A stretch of 64,000 nucleotides of DNA, taken from assembly GCA_030168575.1 (NCBI GenBank), contig CP115555.1, forward strand, positions 1,488,001 to 1,552,000. The letters run 5' to 3'. Origin of the DNA: Methanomassiliicoccales archaeon LGM-RCC1 (GTDB lineage Archaea; Thermoplasmatota; Thermoplasmata; Methanomassiliicoccales; Methanomethylophilaceae). Made by a program: the position numbers and the translations under genes. A model generated the notes under the pieces. The model searched no databases and had not been told where the DNA came from. It was given only the letters and a program-made list of their open reading frames with translations. Positions within the stretch are counted from its first letter, which is position 1. Every line of letters begins with the position of its first letter. Positions 1 through 8,526 of the stretch are shown here, one piece after another.

Positions 1-237
1 AAGGGAATCGGAAGGCAGGACGCCCACGAGATCATCAGGGAGTCATCCATGGTAGCAGAGGACCAGAAGAGGCATCTCAGGGATGTGCTCATGGAGAGGG
101 AGGACCTCAAAGGAGTGCTTACCAAAGAGGAGATCGTGGCCACCATGGACGCCGCCAACTATGTGGGTGGTGCAAGGGAGATCGTCGACAAGATGGTCGA
201 GGCCGCAGAGAACATCCTGGAAAAGAAGGTGGAGTGA
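1..237 (+). CDS. purB: Adenylosuccinate lyase, C-terminal end (partial)
   Basis: The reading frame is open from base 1 and ends in TGA at 235-237, so only about the last 78 residues are present. It begins with a GRQDAHEIIRESS-type segment, typical of the C-terminal helical domain of adenylosuccinate lyase, followed by a helical tail with the segment YVGGAREIVDKMV. The enzyme splits adenylosuccinate and SAICAR with release of fumarate in purine synthesis. The catalytic residues lie upstream of the window, so the call rests on the tail alone. The next gene starts in the stop codon (TGATG), which suggests co-transcription. Confidence 0.8.
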   Translation, partial: KGIGRQDAHEIIRESSMVAEDQKRHLRDVLMEREDLKGVLTKEEIVATMDAANYVGGAREIVDKMVEAAENILEKKVE

Positions 238-401
238 TGCATCCCCAACTTCGTTTCGGGCTTATCCTCGGTGCGATCGTGGGATTCATGCTCGCGCTGT
301 ACTTCTACATGGAGAACCAGAATCCGTTCAACTTCCTTCTTGTCCCGTTCGCGGCTCTTATGGGTGCCGGTCCGTGGTTTTTGAAGCCGAAGGACGAATG
401 A
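237..401 (+). CDS. Small hydrophobic membrane protein (54 aa)
   Basis: The ATG at 237 overlaps the purB TGA, implying translational coupling. The 54-residue product has a hydrophobic stretch (about residues 8-24), a short polar loop with MENQNP, a second hydrophobic stretch (about 31-48) and a charged KPKDE tail. This fits a two-pass helical hairpin. I recognise no family. It is followed by a strong GC hairpin, so purB and this gene probably end one transcript. Function unknown. Confidence 0.6.
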   Translation: MHPQLRFGLILGAIVGFMLALYFYMENQNPFNFLLVPFAALMGAGPWFLKPKDE

Positions 402-410
402 AAAACGATT

Positions 411-426
411 CCCCCGTCTCCGGGGG
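411..426 (+). terminator. Hairpin between convergent genes
   Basis: CCCCCG-TCTC-CGGGGG forms a perfect 6-bp stem 9 bases after the small membrane protein stop and 12 bases before the convergent split-barrel gene end. It could serve both directions. Confidence 0.6.
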
Positions 427-437
427 ATAAAACAATT

Positions 438-854
438 TCAAAGTTTCTTTCCGGCGTGATCGCCAGGTGTAACGTAGTAGATCTCCTCGACCTTCAGCTT
501 GATGAGGTTCTTGGCAGGATAGGTCTCCTTCTTGGAGTGAGCGATTGCCACAGCCTTCATGTAATCGTCCCCGGAGTTCTCGATGGTTGCCGATCCCTTG
601 ATCTGGTAGGACTCCGTGTAATCCCTAGTCCAGATGTAGAAAGCTGCCTTGGGATTCTCCTTCAGGTTGGCCAATGTCTTGTTCAGATAGTTGTCGACGA
701 GCCAAATGTTCCCGTCGTCTCCCATGAAGATCATACCTACCGGAACGACGTTGGGAGTTCCGTCCTTGGATGCCGTTGCGAAAGAGATTATGCCTGTGGC
801 CTTCATCTCCTCCAGCATCTCTGGTGTCATCTGCGCCATGCACTGAGAATCCAT
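438..854 (-). CDS. Pyridoxamine 5'-phosphate oxidase-like FMN-binding split-barrel protein
   Basis: The 138-residue product begins with a helix (MTPEMLEEMKATG) followed by IISFATASKDGTPNVVPVG, the classic first strands of the PNPOx-like split barrel, then LANLKENPKAAFYIW and a C-terminal YYVTPGDHAGKKL. Family members are flavin- or F420-binding oxidoreductases or heme-utilisation-like proteins. The substrate cannot be read from sequence. A box-A-like TTTAATAA on the minus strand (around 890-897) lies about 36 bases before the ATG at 854. A second in-frame ATG at 839 is a possible start. Confidence 0.8.
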   Translation of the reverse strand: MDSQCMAQMTPEMLEEMKATGIISFATASKDGTPNVVPVGMIFMGDDGNIWLVDNYLNKTLANLKENPKAAFYIWTRDYTESYQIKGSATIENSGDDYMKAVAIAHSKKETYPAKNLIKLKVEEIYYVTPGDHAGKKL

Positions 855-949
855 TTAGCACGATAAAACACCGTCGGAGACGATCCGGTTATTAAAGGGG
901 GTTAAGTCCCTTTCAGATGGCTGAAATAGCCCGAGCACGTGGACATTCC

Positions 950-957
950 TTTTTATT
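950..957 (+). promoter_or_regulatory. TATA box for isocitrate dehydrogenase
   Basis: TTTTTATT lies about 30 bases before the ATG at 986. Archaeal transcription starts about 25 bases downstream of the box, which would make the message nearly leaderless and rules out starts upstream of 986. Confidence 0.5.
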
Positions 958-985
958 GACGTTATCCATCACACGCACGATAACA

Positions 986-2209
986 ATGGTAGACGAGAAA
1001 GCAATCCAAGCGGCACAGGAGAAATTCGGTGCCCTGCTGAGGAAGCAGCTCGAGAGGGTCGAGGTTCTGAAGAACGAACCCGACTGGACAGACTACTCCA
1101 AACTGGACAAGCTGATCATAGGCGTTTGCGGTGGGGACGGAATCGGACCCTACATCTGCGCATCCGCCCAGAAGGTCATGGAGACACTCCTCGCTGACAA
1201 GATCAAGGCCGGCAAGGTCGAGATCAGGCAGATCGACGGTCTGACCATCGAGAGGCGTGTGGAGGTCATGAAGGCGATCCCCGATGACACACTGGCTGCC
1301 CTGAAGGAATGCCACGTGATCCTCAAAGGTCCCACGACCACACCCAAGAAGGGAGATCCCTGGCCGAACATCGAGAGCGCCAACGTCGCCATGAGGAAGG
1401 AACTCGACCTGTTCGCCAACGTCAGGCCTGTTTCGGTCCCCGAGCTCGGTATCAACTGGGTTTTCTACAGGGAGAACACAGAGGGAAGCTACGCCCTGGG
1501 AAGCGACGGAGTGAACGTCACCGACGATCTCGCAATGGACTTCTGCGTTGCCACTACACAGGGAACCGAGAGGATCATCCGTGCAGGTTTCGAGCACGCC
1601 AAGAAGACCGGGGTCAACTACGTTTCCCTTGTCACCAAGGCCAACATCATCAAGACAACCGATGGAAAGTTCCTCAGCATCGCCGAGAGGGTTGCGAAGG
1701 ACTATCCTGAGGTCCAGTGGGACGATTGGTTCATCGACATCACCACTGCGAAGCTGATTGACCCCGCAAGGAGGAGCAACTTCAAGGTCTTCGTACTGCC
1801 CAACCTCTACGGAGACATCATCACGGACGAGGCTGCCCAGATCCAAGGCGGTGTCGGAACAGCCGGTTCAGCCAACATCGGAAAGAGGTACGCCATGTTC
1901 GAGGCCATCCACGGTTCCGCACCCAGGATGGTCACAGATGGTCGTGCCCAGTATGCCGATCCCTGCAGCATGATCAAGGCGGTCGCCATGATGATGGAGC
2001 ATATCGGAGAGGTCGAGAAGGCCAAGAAGCTCAACATGGCCCTTGACATCACCACTCAGTTCGAGAAGAAGCTCGTCATGACCGGAAGGGACACTGGAGC
2101 AACCGGAGACGAGTTCGCCCAGTACGTCCTTGACACCATGGCCAGACCCGACATAGAGAAGGTCTGGCAGAACTACATCGACGAGTCCATCGCGAACGCG
2201 AAGAACTGA
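986..2209 (+). CDS. Isocitrate dehydrogenase (isocitrate/isopropylmalate dehydrogenase family)
   Basis: 407 residues from the ATG at 986. The frame is open further upstream to 917, but that would place the start before the promoter. The protein shows the family's FRENTEGSY substrate-binding segment, the signature NLYGDIITDEAAQ with a following glycine-rich GGVGTAGSANIG, and the HGSAP nucleotide-binding loop. It oxidatively decarboxylates isocitrate to 2-oxoglutarate, supplying glutamate synthesis in a methanogen with an incomplete citrate cycle. NAD versus NADP preference cannot be settled by eye. Isopropylmalate or homoisocitrate dehydrogenase activity is possible but less likely, given the 407-residue length and the C-terminal sequence. 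Confidence 0.8.
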   Translation: MVDEKAIQAAQEKFGALLRKQLERVEVLKNEPDWTDYSKLDKLIIGVCGGDGIGPYICASAQKVMETLLADKIKAGKVEIRQIDGLTIERRVEVMKAIPDDTLAALKECHVILKGPTTTPKKGDPWPNIESANVAMRKELDLFANVRPVSVPELGINWVFYRENTEGSYALGSDGVNVTDDLAMDFCVATTQGTERIIRAGFEHAKKTGVNYVSLVTKANIIKTTDGKFLSIAERVAKDYPEVQWDDWFIDITTAKLIDPARRSNFKVFVLPNLYGDIITDEAAQIQGGVGTAGSANIGKRYAMFEAIHGSAPRMVTDGRAQYADPCSMIKAVAMMMEHIGEVEKAKKLNMALDITTQFEKKLVMTGRDTGATGDEFAQYVLDTMARPDIEKVWQNYIDESIANAKN

Positions 2210-2221
2210 TCAAAATCCTTA

Positions 2222-2237
2222 CTCCCCTCCGGGGGAG
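2222..2237 (+). terminator. Hairpin after isocitrate dehydrogenase
   Basis: CTCCCC-TCCG-GGGGAG stem followed by ATCCTTTTC, 13 bases after the idh stop. The rest of the gap to 2418 is AT-rich leader and promoter sequence for the ABC importer. Confidence 0.6.
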
Positions 2238-2418
2238 ATCCTTTTCACATTCTTTCCGGGATCAAAACGCTGTAATCATGCTCTGCTGGCCCTTACTCGC
2301 GAGCGTATACTCGCCTTTATGACAGTTAGATATCTTGTTTCTGTCCGCTACTATTATTAGTTTAGAACAAATTTCTGCCAGTCATTCAATCCGCCTTAAT
2401 GGATTAGGTTGAGATAAC

Positions 2419-5400
2419 TTGAATACGAATCAGAAGATCAAATTCGTGGCTGTATTGCTCACATTGGTCGTATTGTTCGGACTGACAGCTATCGCCCAGG
2501 AGGACGATGCAGACCAGAGGTACACCATCGAAGTGGTCACGAACCCCGATTTCGCACCATATGAATACCTGGTGTCGGAAGAATACGAGGGAATCGATAT
2601 GGATATCTGGAAGGCGATCGCGCAGGCACTGGACTGCAACGTCAACTTCAATGTCATGGACTTCGATTCCATCATCAATGCGATCGAGGCCGGAAGGTTC
2701 GACGTTGGCGCTTCTGGATTCACCGTGACCGAGGAGAGGAAGGAACAGATTAACTTCTCCACGACATACTCCACGGCCCACCAGGTGGCTCTCGTCCTCA
2801 AGGACGGTCCACTCGCCAATGCCAAGACCGCCGACGAACTCATGAACAAATCTGTGGCCGTTGAGTCCGGAACCACCGGATACTACTTGGCTGCCGATGT
2901 TTTCGGAGAAGAGAATGTCACCCCGTACAACACATACACGTGTCATACAGGGCCTGGTCTCCGGATATGACCAATTCGCTGTACTGGATGACCTTGTGGC
3001 CGAATCCTTCGCCGACAAATACGGAACACTGAAGATCCTCGATGTCTCGATCCCTGGTGATGAGATAGAGGAATATGCATTCACGATCAACAAGCAGAAT
3101 GTCCAGATGCTCCAATACACAAACAGGGCGATGGAGTACCTTCAGGGAATGGGCGTCATCGATGATATCTTCGCATACTACGCGAGCATCAACTACGACC
3201 CCGAGCAGGTGGGTTACTTCTCTGCACACCCTGAGAAACTGGCAGAGATCGATGTCGTGGTCAAGTACCAACCGACCGACAAATACACAATCCAGGTCGC
3301 AACCAACCCTGATTTCCCTCCCTACGACTACACCGTATCCGGTGACTACGAGGGAATCGATATGGATATCTGGAAGGCGATCGGATATGTGCTTGACTGT
3401 AATATCAACTTCAACTTCATGGAGTTCGATTCCATCATCAACGCCATCCAGACTGGAAGGTACGAGGTCGGAGCTTCAGGATTCACCGTGACCGACGAGA
3501 GAAAGGAGATGATCAACTTCTCCAACACCTACGCGGTAGCCCACCAGAACGTCCTGATGTTGAAGGACAGCCCTCTGGCCACAGCCACATCGTGGGAGGA
3601 GCTCCAGAATGTCCTTGTTGCGGTCGAATCCGGAACCACCGGATACTATCTGGCCGCTGATGTTTTCGGAGACAGCTATGTCTACCCGTACAACACATAC
3701 ACCGATGTCATCGAGAGCGTCCTGACGAAATACTCGGCATTCGCTGTACTGGATGACCTCGTCGCCATATCATACGTAGAGGCTCACCCGGACGAACTTA
3801 TGATCCTCGATGTTGAGCTCCCCGGAGCCGAAGAGGAACAGTACGCCTTCGTATTCAACAAGTCGAACACCGAACTCCTTGGTTACACGAACAAGGCGAT
3901 GACGTACCTTGAAGAGAAGGGCATCATCGACGACATTTATGCTTACTACGCGAGCATCAGTTACGATCCTGAGGTAGAGGGGTACTTCTCCGCCCACCCT
4001 GAGGCTCTCAAGAAACTGGAGGTTCTCGTCCATTACGTCCCCGGACAGATGAAGGAGACCGTTCAAGTAGCTACCAATCCCGATTTCCCTCCCTATGACT
4101 ACATGGTATCCAGTAGCTTCGAAGGAATCGACATGGATATCTGGAAGGCCCTTGGAAAAACCCTGGACTTCGATGTGAACTTCAACTACATGGAGTTCGA
4201 CTCCATCATCAATGCGATAGAGTCGAAGAAATTCAACGTCGGTGCCTCTGGATTCACCGTGACCGAGGAAAGGAAGGAGATGATCAACTTCTCCGAGACC
4301 TATGCTGTCGCTTACCAGAAGGTACTGATGCTGAAGGACAGCCCCCTGGCGACAGCCACATCGTGGGAGGATTTGAAGAACGTCACCATAGCCGTCGAAT
4401 CCGGTACCACCGGTTACTATCTGGCGGCGGATGATTTCGGCGATTCCTACGTCCACCCCTACAACACGTACACAGAGGTCGTGCAGAGTGTCCTGTCTGG
4501 TCACGATGCTTATGCCATATTGGACGACCTCGTTGCGGTATCGTACGTAGAGGCTCACCCGGACGAACTGTTCATCCTCGAGGTCGCGCTCCCCGGAGCT
4601 GAGGCTGAGGAATACGCATTCGTATTCAACAAGGCGGACACCAGACTCCTCGAGTACATCAACACCGCCATGATCTACCTCAAGGACACGGGAGTCATCG
4701 ACGACATCTTCGCATACTACGGAAGCATCAGCTACGATCCTGAGGTCGTAGGATACTTCTCCGCCCACCCTGAGGCACTCGCTGCGATACAGGTCATCGA
4801 CCACTACACAGCTGAGGACCCAGGAAGCGGTACTGAAGGCAAAGGATGGCTGGAGTCGTTCTGGGACGAGATCATAAAGAACTTCGTCGAAAAGGACCGT
4901 TACCAGCTCATCATAATGGGTCTCCAGAACACGGTGTACATCACCATCATCGGATTGGCCCTCGGTCTGCTGATCGGTATCCTGAGCGCCATCGTGAGGT
5001 CGTTCCATGATCTGCGTGGCAACTTCAAGATCCTGAATGCCATTGTTAAGGTGTACATCACAATCATACGCGGTACTCCTCTGCTTGTGCAGCTGCTGAT
5101 CATCTACTTCATCGTATTCGCCTCATCCGGACTGAATTCGATCATAATCGCAGGTATAGCATTCGGTATCAACTCAGGAGCGTACGTGGCCGAGATCGTC
5201 CGTGCCGGAATCAATGCGGTTCCCAAGGGACAGCTTGAAGCCGCTGAGAGTCTCGGAATGAACTTCAACATGGCCATGTTCACGGTCATACTCCCGCAGG
5301 CCATCAGGAACATCCTGCCTGCACTGTGTAACGAGGGAATCTCGCTGCTCAAGGAAACCTCAATCGCCGGTTACATCGGAATCGTGGATGTCACCAAGGC

Positions 5401-5539
5401 AGCGATGCTTATCAGGTCACAGACCTACAGCGCGTTCGTACCGCTCATCGGTGTCGCGCTGATCTATCTGGTGATTGTCCTGATACTGCAGTACCTTGTC
5501 GGATTATTGGAAAGGAGGTTGAACGATGCCTACAGATGA
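2419..5539 (+). CDS. Polar amino acid ABC importer: three tandem substrate-binding domains fused to permease (frameshift at about 2940)
   Basis: TTG start at 2419, an N-terminal hydrophobic signal segment (about residues 8-26), then three type-II periplasmic-binding domains, each opening with a TNPDFxPYxY block and carrying GIDMDIWKA, FDSIINAIE and GASGFTVT. They begin near 2520, 3283 and 4060. A GlnP/HisM-type permease domain with about five membrane helices follows from about 4860, containing the EAAxxLG-type coupling loop (QLEAAESLGMN). The frame breaks near 2940 inside domain 1. Compared with copies 2 and 3, two bases are missing after PYNTYT; without the shift the product would be about 1,040 residues. 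Domains 2 and 3 and the permease stay intact. GlnP of Gram-positive bacteria has one or two fused binding domains, so three is unusual. The ATPase gene overlaps the 3' end. Confidence 0.85.
2520..4810 (+). repeat. Three tandem binding-domain repeats within one gene (unit about 770 bp)
   Basis: Three copies of about 770 bp begin near 2520, 3283 and 4060, and long stretches are nearly identical (for example the VESGTTGYYLAAD block in all three). The similarity points to internal duplication, perhaps maintained by gene conversion. Copy 1 is the most divergent and carries the frameshift. Confidence 0.85.
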
Positions 5540-6266
5540 AGTGTTGTTGGAAGTCAAGGACCTGCACAAGTACTTCGGGGACCTCGAAGTGCTGAAGGGA
5601 ATTACCACCGAAGTCAGGAAGGGAGAGGTGGTTGCGGTCGTCGGTCTGTCTGGATGCGGTAAATCCACATTCCTCAGATGCCTCAACCGCCTGGAGACAC
5701 CCACATCCGGAGAGATTCTGTTCGAGGGAAAGAACACCCTTGACAAATCCACGGATGTGAACAAGCTCAGAGAGAAGATCGGAATGGTGTTCCAATCGTT
5801 CAATCTGTTCCCGAACAAGACAGTGAAGGAGAATATCATGCTGGCGCCCGTCAAGCTTAAGGTCATGTCTCAAGCTGAGGCGTCTGCCAGGGCTGACGAA
5901 CTGCTAGCCAGGGTCGGATTGGCAGACAAGGCCAACGAGTATCCCCTGAAACTGTCCGGAGGACAGCAGCAGCGTGTCGCTATAGCTCGCGCGCTCGCCA
6001 TGAACCCCGACATCATGCTGTTCGATGAGCCCACCTCTGCTCTGGACCCTATGATGGTCGGAGAGGTCATGAGGATCATCAGAGAGCTTGCAGAGAGCGG
6101 TATGACGATGATTGTCGTCACCCACGAGATGGGTTTCGCCAAAGAGGTCGCCAACCGTGTGATGCTCTTCCACAACGGTGTCGTTGAGGCGGACTGCTCA
6201 CCCCAGAAGTTCTTCGGTGGACACGAGAACCCGCAGGTCAAGGAATTCCTCGCGCACCTGCTCTGA
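5526..6266 (+). CDS. glnQ: Polar amino acid ABC transporter ATP-binding protein (GlnQ type)
   Basis: 246 residues starting at ATG 5526, inside the last codons of the permease gene, with a good AAGGAGGT ribosome-binding site just upstream. Walker A is GLSGCGKST, the Q-loop follows in GMVFQSFNLFP, the signature is LSGGQQQRVAIARAL, and Walker B is IMLFDEPTSALD with the H-loop at VTHEM. It powers the adjacent fused permease. The length and the LFPNKTV segment fit the glutamine/polar amino acid ATPases. Substrate specificity is unknown. Confidence 0.93.
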   Translation: MPTDEVLLEVKDLHKYFGDLEVLKGITTEVRKGEVVAVVGLSGCGKSTFLRCLNRLETPTSGEILFEGKNTLDKSTDVNKLREKIGMVFQSFNLFPNKTVKENIMLAPVKLKVMSQAEASARADELLARVGLADKANEYPLKLSGGQQQRVAIARALAMNPDIMLFDEPTSALDPMMVGEVMRIIRELAESGMTMIVVTHEMGFAKEVANRVMLFHNGVVEADCSPQKFFGGHENPQVKEFLAHLL

Positions 6267-6274
6267 AACACAAA

Positions 6275-6300
6275 TGGTCCGGCCTCCGGGCTGGACCATA
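6275..6300 (+). terminator. Intrinsic-like terminator after glnQ
   Basis: An ATGGTCC...GGACCAT stem with an inner GGCC/GGGC pairing is followed within a few bases by a run of T. Confidence 0.7.
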
Positions 6301-6332
6301 CCTTTTTTCTCTATCTCGCAGATTCTCAGATC

Positions 6333-6698
6333 ATGAAACTGGAAGTGCTCCCGTGGCATCTGTCCGTCTGCAAGATCGATTCTCTGAAGTAGACAGAGCT
6401 TTGCAGCAAACCGTTCTTCCTAAGCAGGACCGACAACGAACTGTCCTTGGTCTGTCTGACCGAGAACGTGCCTGCCGATATCCTCAACGAAGAGAAAGGC
6501 TGGAGAGCGTTCAGGATCGAGGGGACATTGGATTTCTCCATGGTCGGGGTACTCTCCAAGATTACCGGGATTCTTGCTGGCGAGAACATCGGTATCTTCG
6601 CCATCTCTACCTTTGACACGGATTACATACTGGTCAAGGAAAAGGACCTGGAGAGCGCGCTGACCGCATTGAGGGACAATGGATATCAGGTTCTCTGA
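6333..6698 (+). CDS. ACT-domain protein with in-frame amber codon at 6390 (probable pyrrolysine)
   Basis: Read from ATG 6333, the frame gives MKLEVLPWHLSVCKID, then TAG at codon 20 (6390-6392), then continues without interruption as FFLSRTDNELSLVC, KGWRAFRIEGTLDFS, IFAISTFDTDYILVK to TGA at 6696. This matches, on both sides of the TAG, the compact two-ACT family (COG3603/ACT_7), whose members start with a xLPxxxxVCxxD strand and run about 120-135 residues. Here the full product would be 121 residues. A later start (TTG 6447) would remove the first ACT half. With no TAG used as terminator in this window, reading TAG as pyrrolysine is the favoured explanation. Family members are thought to sense amino acids, but no ligand is evident. 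Confidence 0.75.
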
Positions 6699-6714
6699 GT
6701 GAAGAATGGAAAAG

Positions 6715-6789
6715 TGGTGCGATGGCCGGGAATCGAACCCGAGTACCTACCTTGGCAAGGTAGGAGTCTAACCGCTAGCTCACCATCGC
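6715..6789 (-). tRNA. tRNA-Gly (anticodon GCC), CCA encoded
   Basis: On the minus strand the acceptor GCGATGG pairs with CCATCGC. The anticodon stem CTACC/GGTAG encloses loop TTGCCAA, giving anticodon GCC. The T arm contains GGTTCGATTCC. The discriminator A and 3' CCA are genomically encoded. A TTTAAA box lies about 25 bases upstream on the minus strand. Confidence 0.93.
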
Positions 6790-6847
6790 AGCAAGCCACT
6801 GATTGTATGATTCCATTTAAACCTTATTGGTATGCCTAATCCACATG

Positions 6848-6855
6848 TTTATAAA
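6848..6855 (+). promoter_or_regulatory. TATA box for DEAD-box helicase 1
   Basis: TTTATAAA is about 42 bases before the ATG at 6897, allowing a leader of roughly 20 bases. Confidence 0.6.
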
Positions 6856-6896
6856 GCCCGTTGCATAGGCCAAGATAACGTGGAGAATGTTCTATC

Positions 6897-8408
6897 ATGA
6901 CCGGTTTCGAGGATCTTGGACTGAACAAGAAGCTATGCAAGGCTGTTGCGGAGATGGGTTGGACGACCCCTACTCCGATACAGAGCAGTTCGGTCCCTGA
7001 AGGCCTCATGGGCAGGGATCTCTTCGGTGAGGCCCAGACGGGAACCGGGAAGACCGGTGCTTATGCACTCATCACGCTCGGCCGTACCAAGGCCAAATAC
7101 GAGAAGCCCTCCACGATCGTATTGGCACCCACAAGGGAGCTGGCAGACCAGGTATCCAAGGAGATGAAGAACATCTCACGCTACACCGGACATGTCGTCA
7201 CTGCGATCTACGGAGGGGCATCCTACGGAAAGCAGATAGATGTCCTCGAGAACGGATGCGACGTTGTCGTCGGCACTCCCGGAAGGATACTCGATCTTCA
7301 CGGAAAAGAGATACTGGACCTCACCAGCATCAAGGAGCTCGTCCTTGATGAGGCGGACAGGATGCTGGACATGGGATTCAGAGAGGATATCGAGAACATA
7401 ATCTCACTCACCCCGTCCTCCAGACAGACGCTCATGTTCTCAGCCACTTTGGATGACGAGATCCGTGAGATCGCCAGCAACTCCATGAGAGAACCGCTGG
7501 AGATATCGGTATCCCGCGATGCGATCGTCACCGACCTGGTGAAGCAGTACTACATCGAGACGCCCCGCAACAAGAAGATCGACATCCTCAGGGACATAAT
7601 GGCCAACGGCGATCCCAAGATCCTCGTGTTCTGCTCCACCAAGATCATGGTCGATGACCTCTACGAAGGATTCAGCAAGGAAGGGATGAAGATCGGAGCC
7701 ATCCACGGCGACATGCCTCAGCTCAGAAGGGAGAAGACCATCAAGGGCTTCAAGAACAACAGGATGAAGGTACTGGTGGCCACGGATGTCGCAGCCAGAG
7801 GATTGGACATCGATGATATCGAATGCGTCGTCAACTACGACGCGCCAATAGATCCGGAGACATACACCCATCGCATCGGACGTGCCGGACGCGCAGGCAG
7901 GACCGGAGTGTCGATAACGTTCATCTCTAACAAGGAGGACCGCAGGATCCCCGCATACGAGGAATTCATGGGCAAGAAGGTGGAGAGGGTCACCAGAAAG
8001 CAGATCCCGCACCTGAGGATAGACAACCCTGAGCTCAAGGCCCTCCATGCCGACGAGGTCATCAGGGAACAGCCTGCAGTCTCCCACAAGAAGAAGATCG
8101 ATGCCACCATCAAGAAGGATGTCACCATCAAAGCCGATATGGTAGTCCTCTCCCTGAATGTCGGTAAGAGCGCCGATATCAACCGTACGGAACTGGTATC
8201 GTTCATAACCGGTGTGGCGGGCATCCCTGAGGATATGGTAGGCCGTATCGGCATCTCCACCAAGGCCTCCTTCGTCGAAGTCGACGCATCCCGTGCCGAT
8301 GATGTCATCAGAGCTGTCAACTCCTCGAGGCTGGACGGAAAGAAGGTCAAGGCGGGCTACGCTCCCCAGAAGGAGAGATGCAAGGACAAGCTCGCCAAGA
8401 AGAAGTGA
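6897..8408 (+). CDS. DEAD-box ATP-dependent RNA helicase
   Basis: 503 residues. N-terminal Q motif (GWTTPTPIQ), motif I AQTGTGKTGA, Ia PTRELADQ, Ib TPGR, motif II DEAD (VLDEADRMLDMG), motif III SAT, then the second RecA domain with IHGDMPQ, VATDVAARGLDI and motif VI HRIGRAGRAGRTG. The C-terminal extension (about residues 400-503) has a DbpA/CsdA-like compact RNA-binding domain (VVLSLNVGKSADINRTELVSFI). It probably remodels structured RNA or ribosome precursors. It has its own TATA box. A paralogue follows directly, so the pair looks like a tandem duplication. Confidence 0.93.
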   Translation: MTGFEDLGLNKKLCKAVAEMGWTTPTPIQSSSVPEGLMGRDLFGEAQTGTGKTGAYALITLGRTKAKYEKPSTIVLAPTRELADQVSKEMKNISRYTGHVVTAIYGGASYGKQIDVLENGCDVVVGTPGRILDLHGKEILDLTSIKELVLDEADRMLDMGFREDIENIISLTPSSRQTLMFSATLDDEIREIASNSMREPLEISVSRDAIVTDLVKQYYIETPRNKKIDILRDIMANGDPKILVFCSTKIMVDDLYEGFSKEGMKIGAIHGDMPQLRREKTIKGFKNNRMKVLVATDVAARGLDIDDIECVVNYDAPIDPETYTHRIGRAGRAGRTGVSITFISNKEDRRIPAYEEFMGKKVERVTRKQIPHLRIDNPELKALHADEVIREQPAVSHKKKIDATIKKDVTIKADMVVLSLNVGKSADINRTELVSFITGVAGIPEDMVGRIGISTKASFVEVDASRADDVIRAVNSSRLDGKKVKAGYAPQKERCKDKLAKKK

Positions 8409-8440
8409 ATGGGGCATTTCAGCTCCGATTCCTCCTTTTA

Positions 8441-8456
8441 TTTAAATATTATAAAT
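8441..8456 (+). promoter_or_regulatory. AT-rich promoter element for DEAD-box helicase 2
   Basis: TTTAAATATTATAAAT follows the helicase 1 stop by about 30 bases. It predicts a transcript start near 8475-8480 and hence a 5' leader of about 50 bases before the ATG at 8527. Confidence 0.55.
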
Positions 8457-8526
8457 AGATGCGCCAATCAGAAAAGAAAGGTTGTCTGTGTCAGTCACAG
8501 GCAGTTGTTTCAGATCAGTGATTCAA

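Noticed and set aside
917-985. Upstream extension of isocitrate dehydrogenase
   Set aside because: The TATA box lies inside the extension, so the start is at 986.
962-1846. 294-codon frame antisense to isocitrate dehydrogenase
   Set aside because: The sense strand shows a complete, motif-bearing enzyme; the antisense product is not protein-like.
2967-2969. Internal ATG as restart of the ABC gene after the frameshift
   Set aside because: It is not in the frame of the downstream domains.
3770-5008. 412-codon frame antisense to the ABC fusion gene
   Set aside because: No motifs; explained by the codon bias of the sense gene.
6447-6698. ACT gene as a short protein starting at TTG 6447
   Set aside because: It would drop the first ACT strands although the sequence upstream of it, through the TAG, matches the family.
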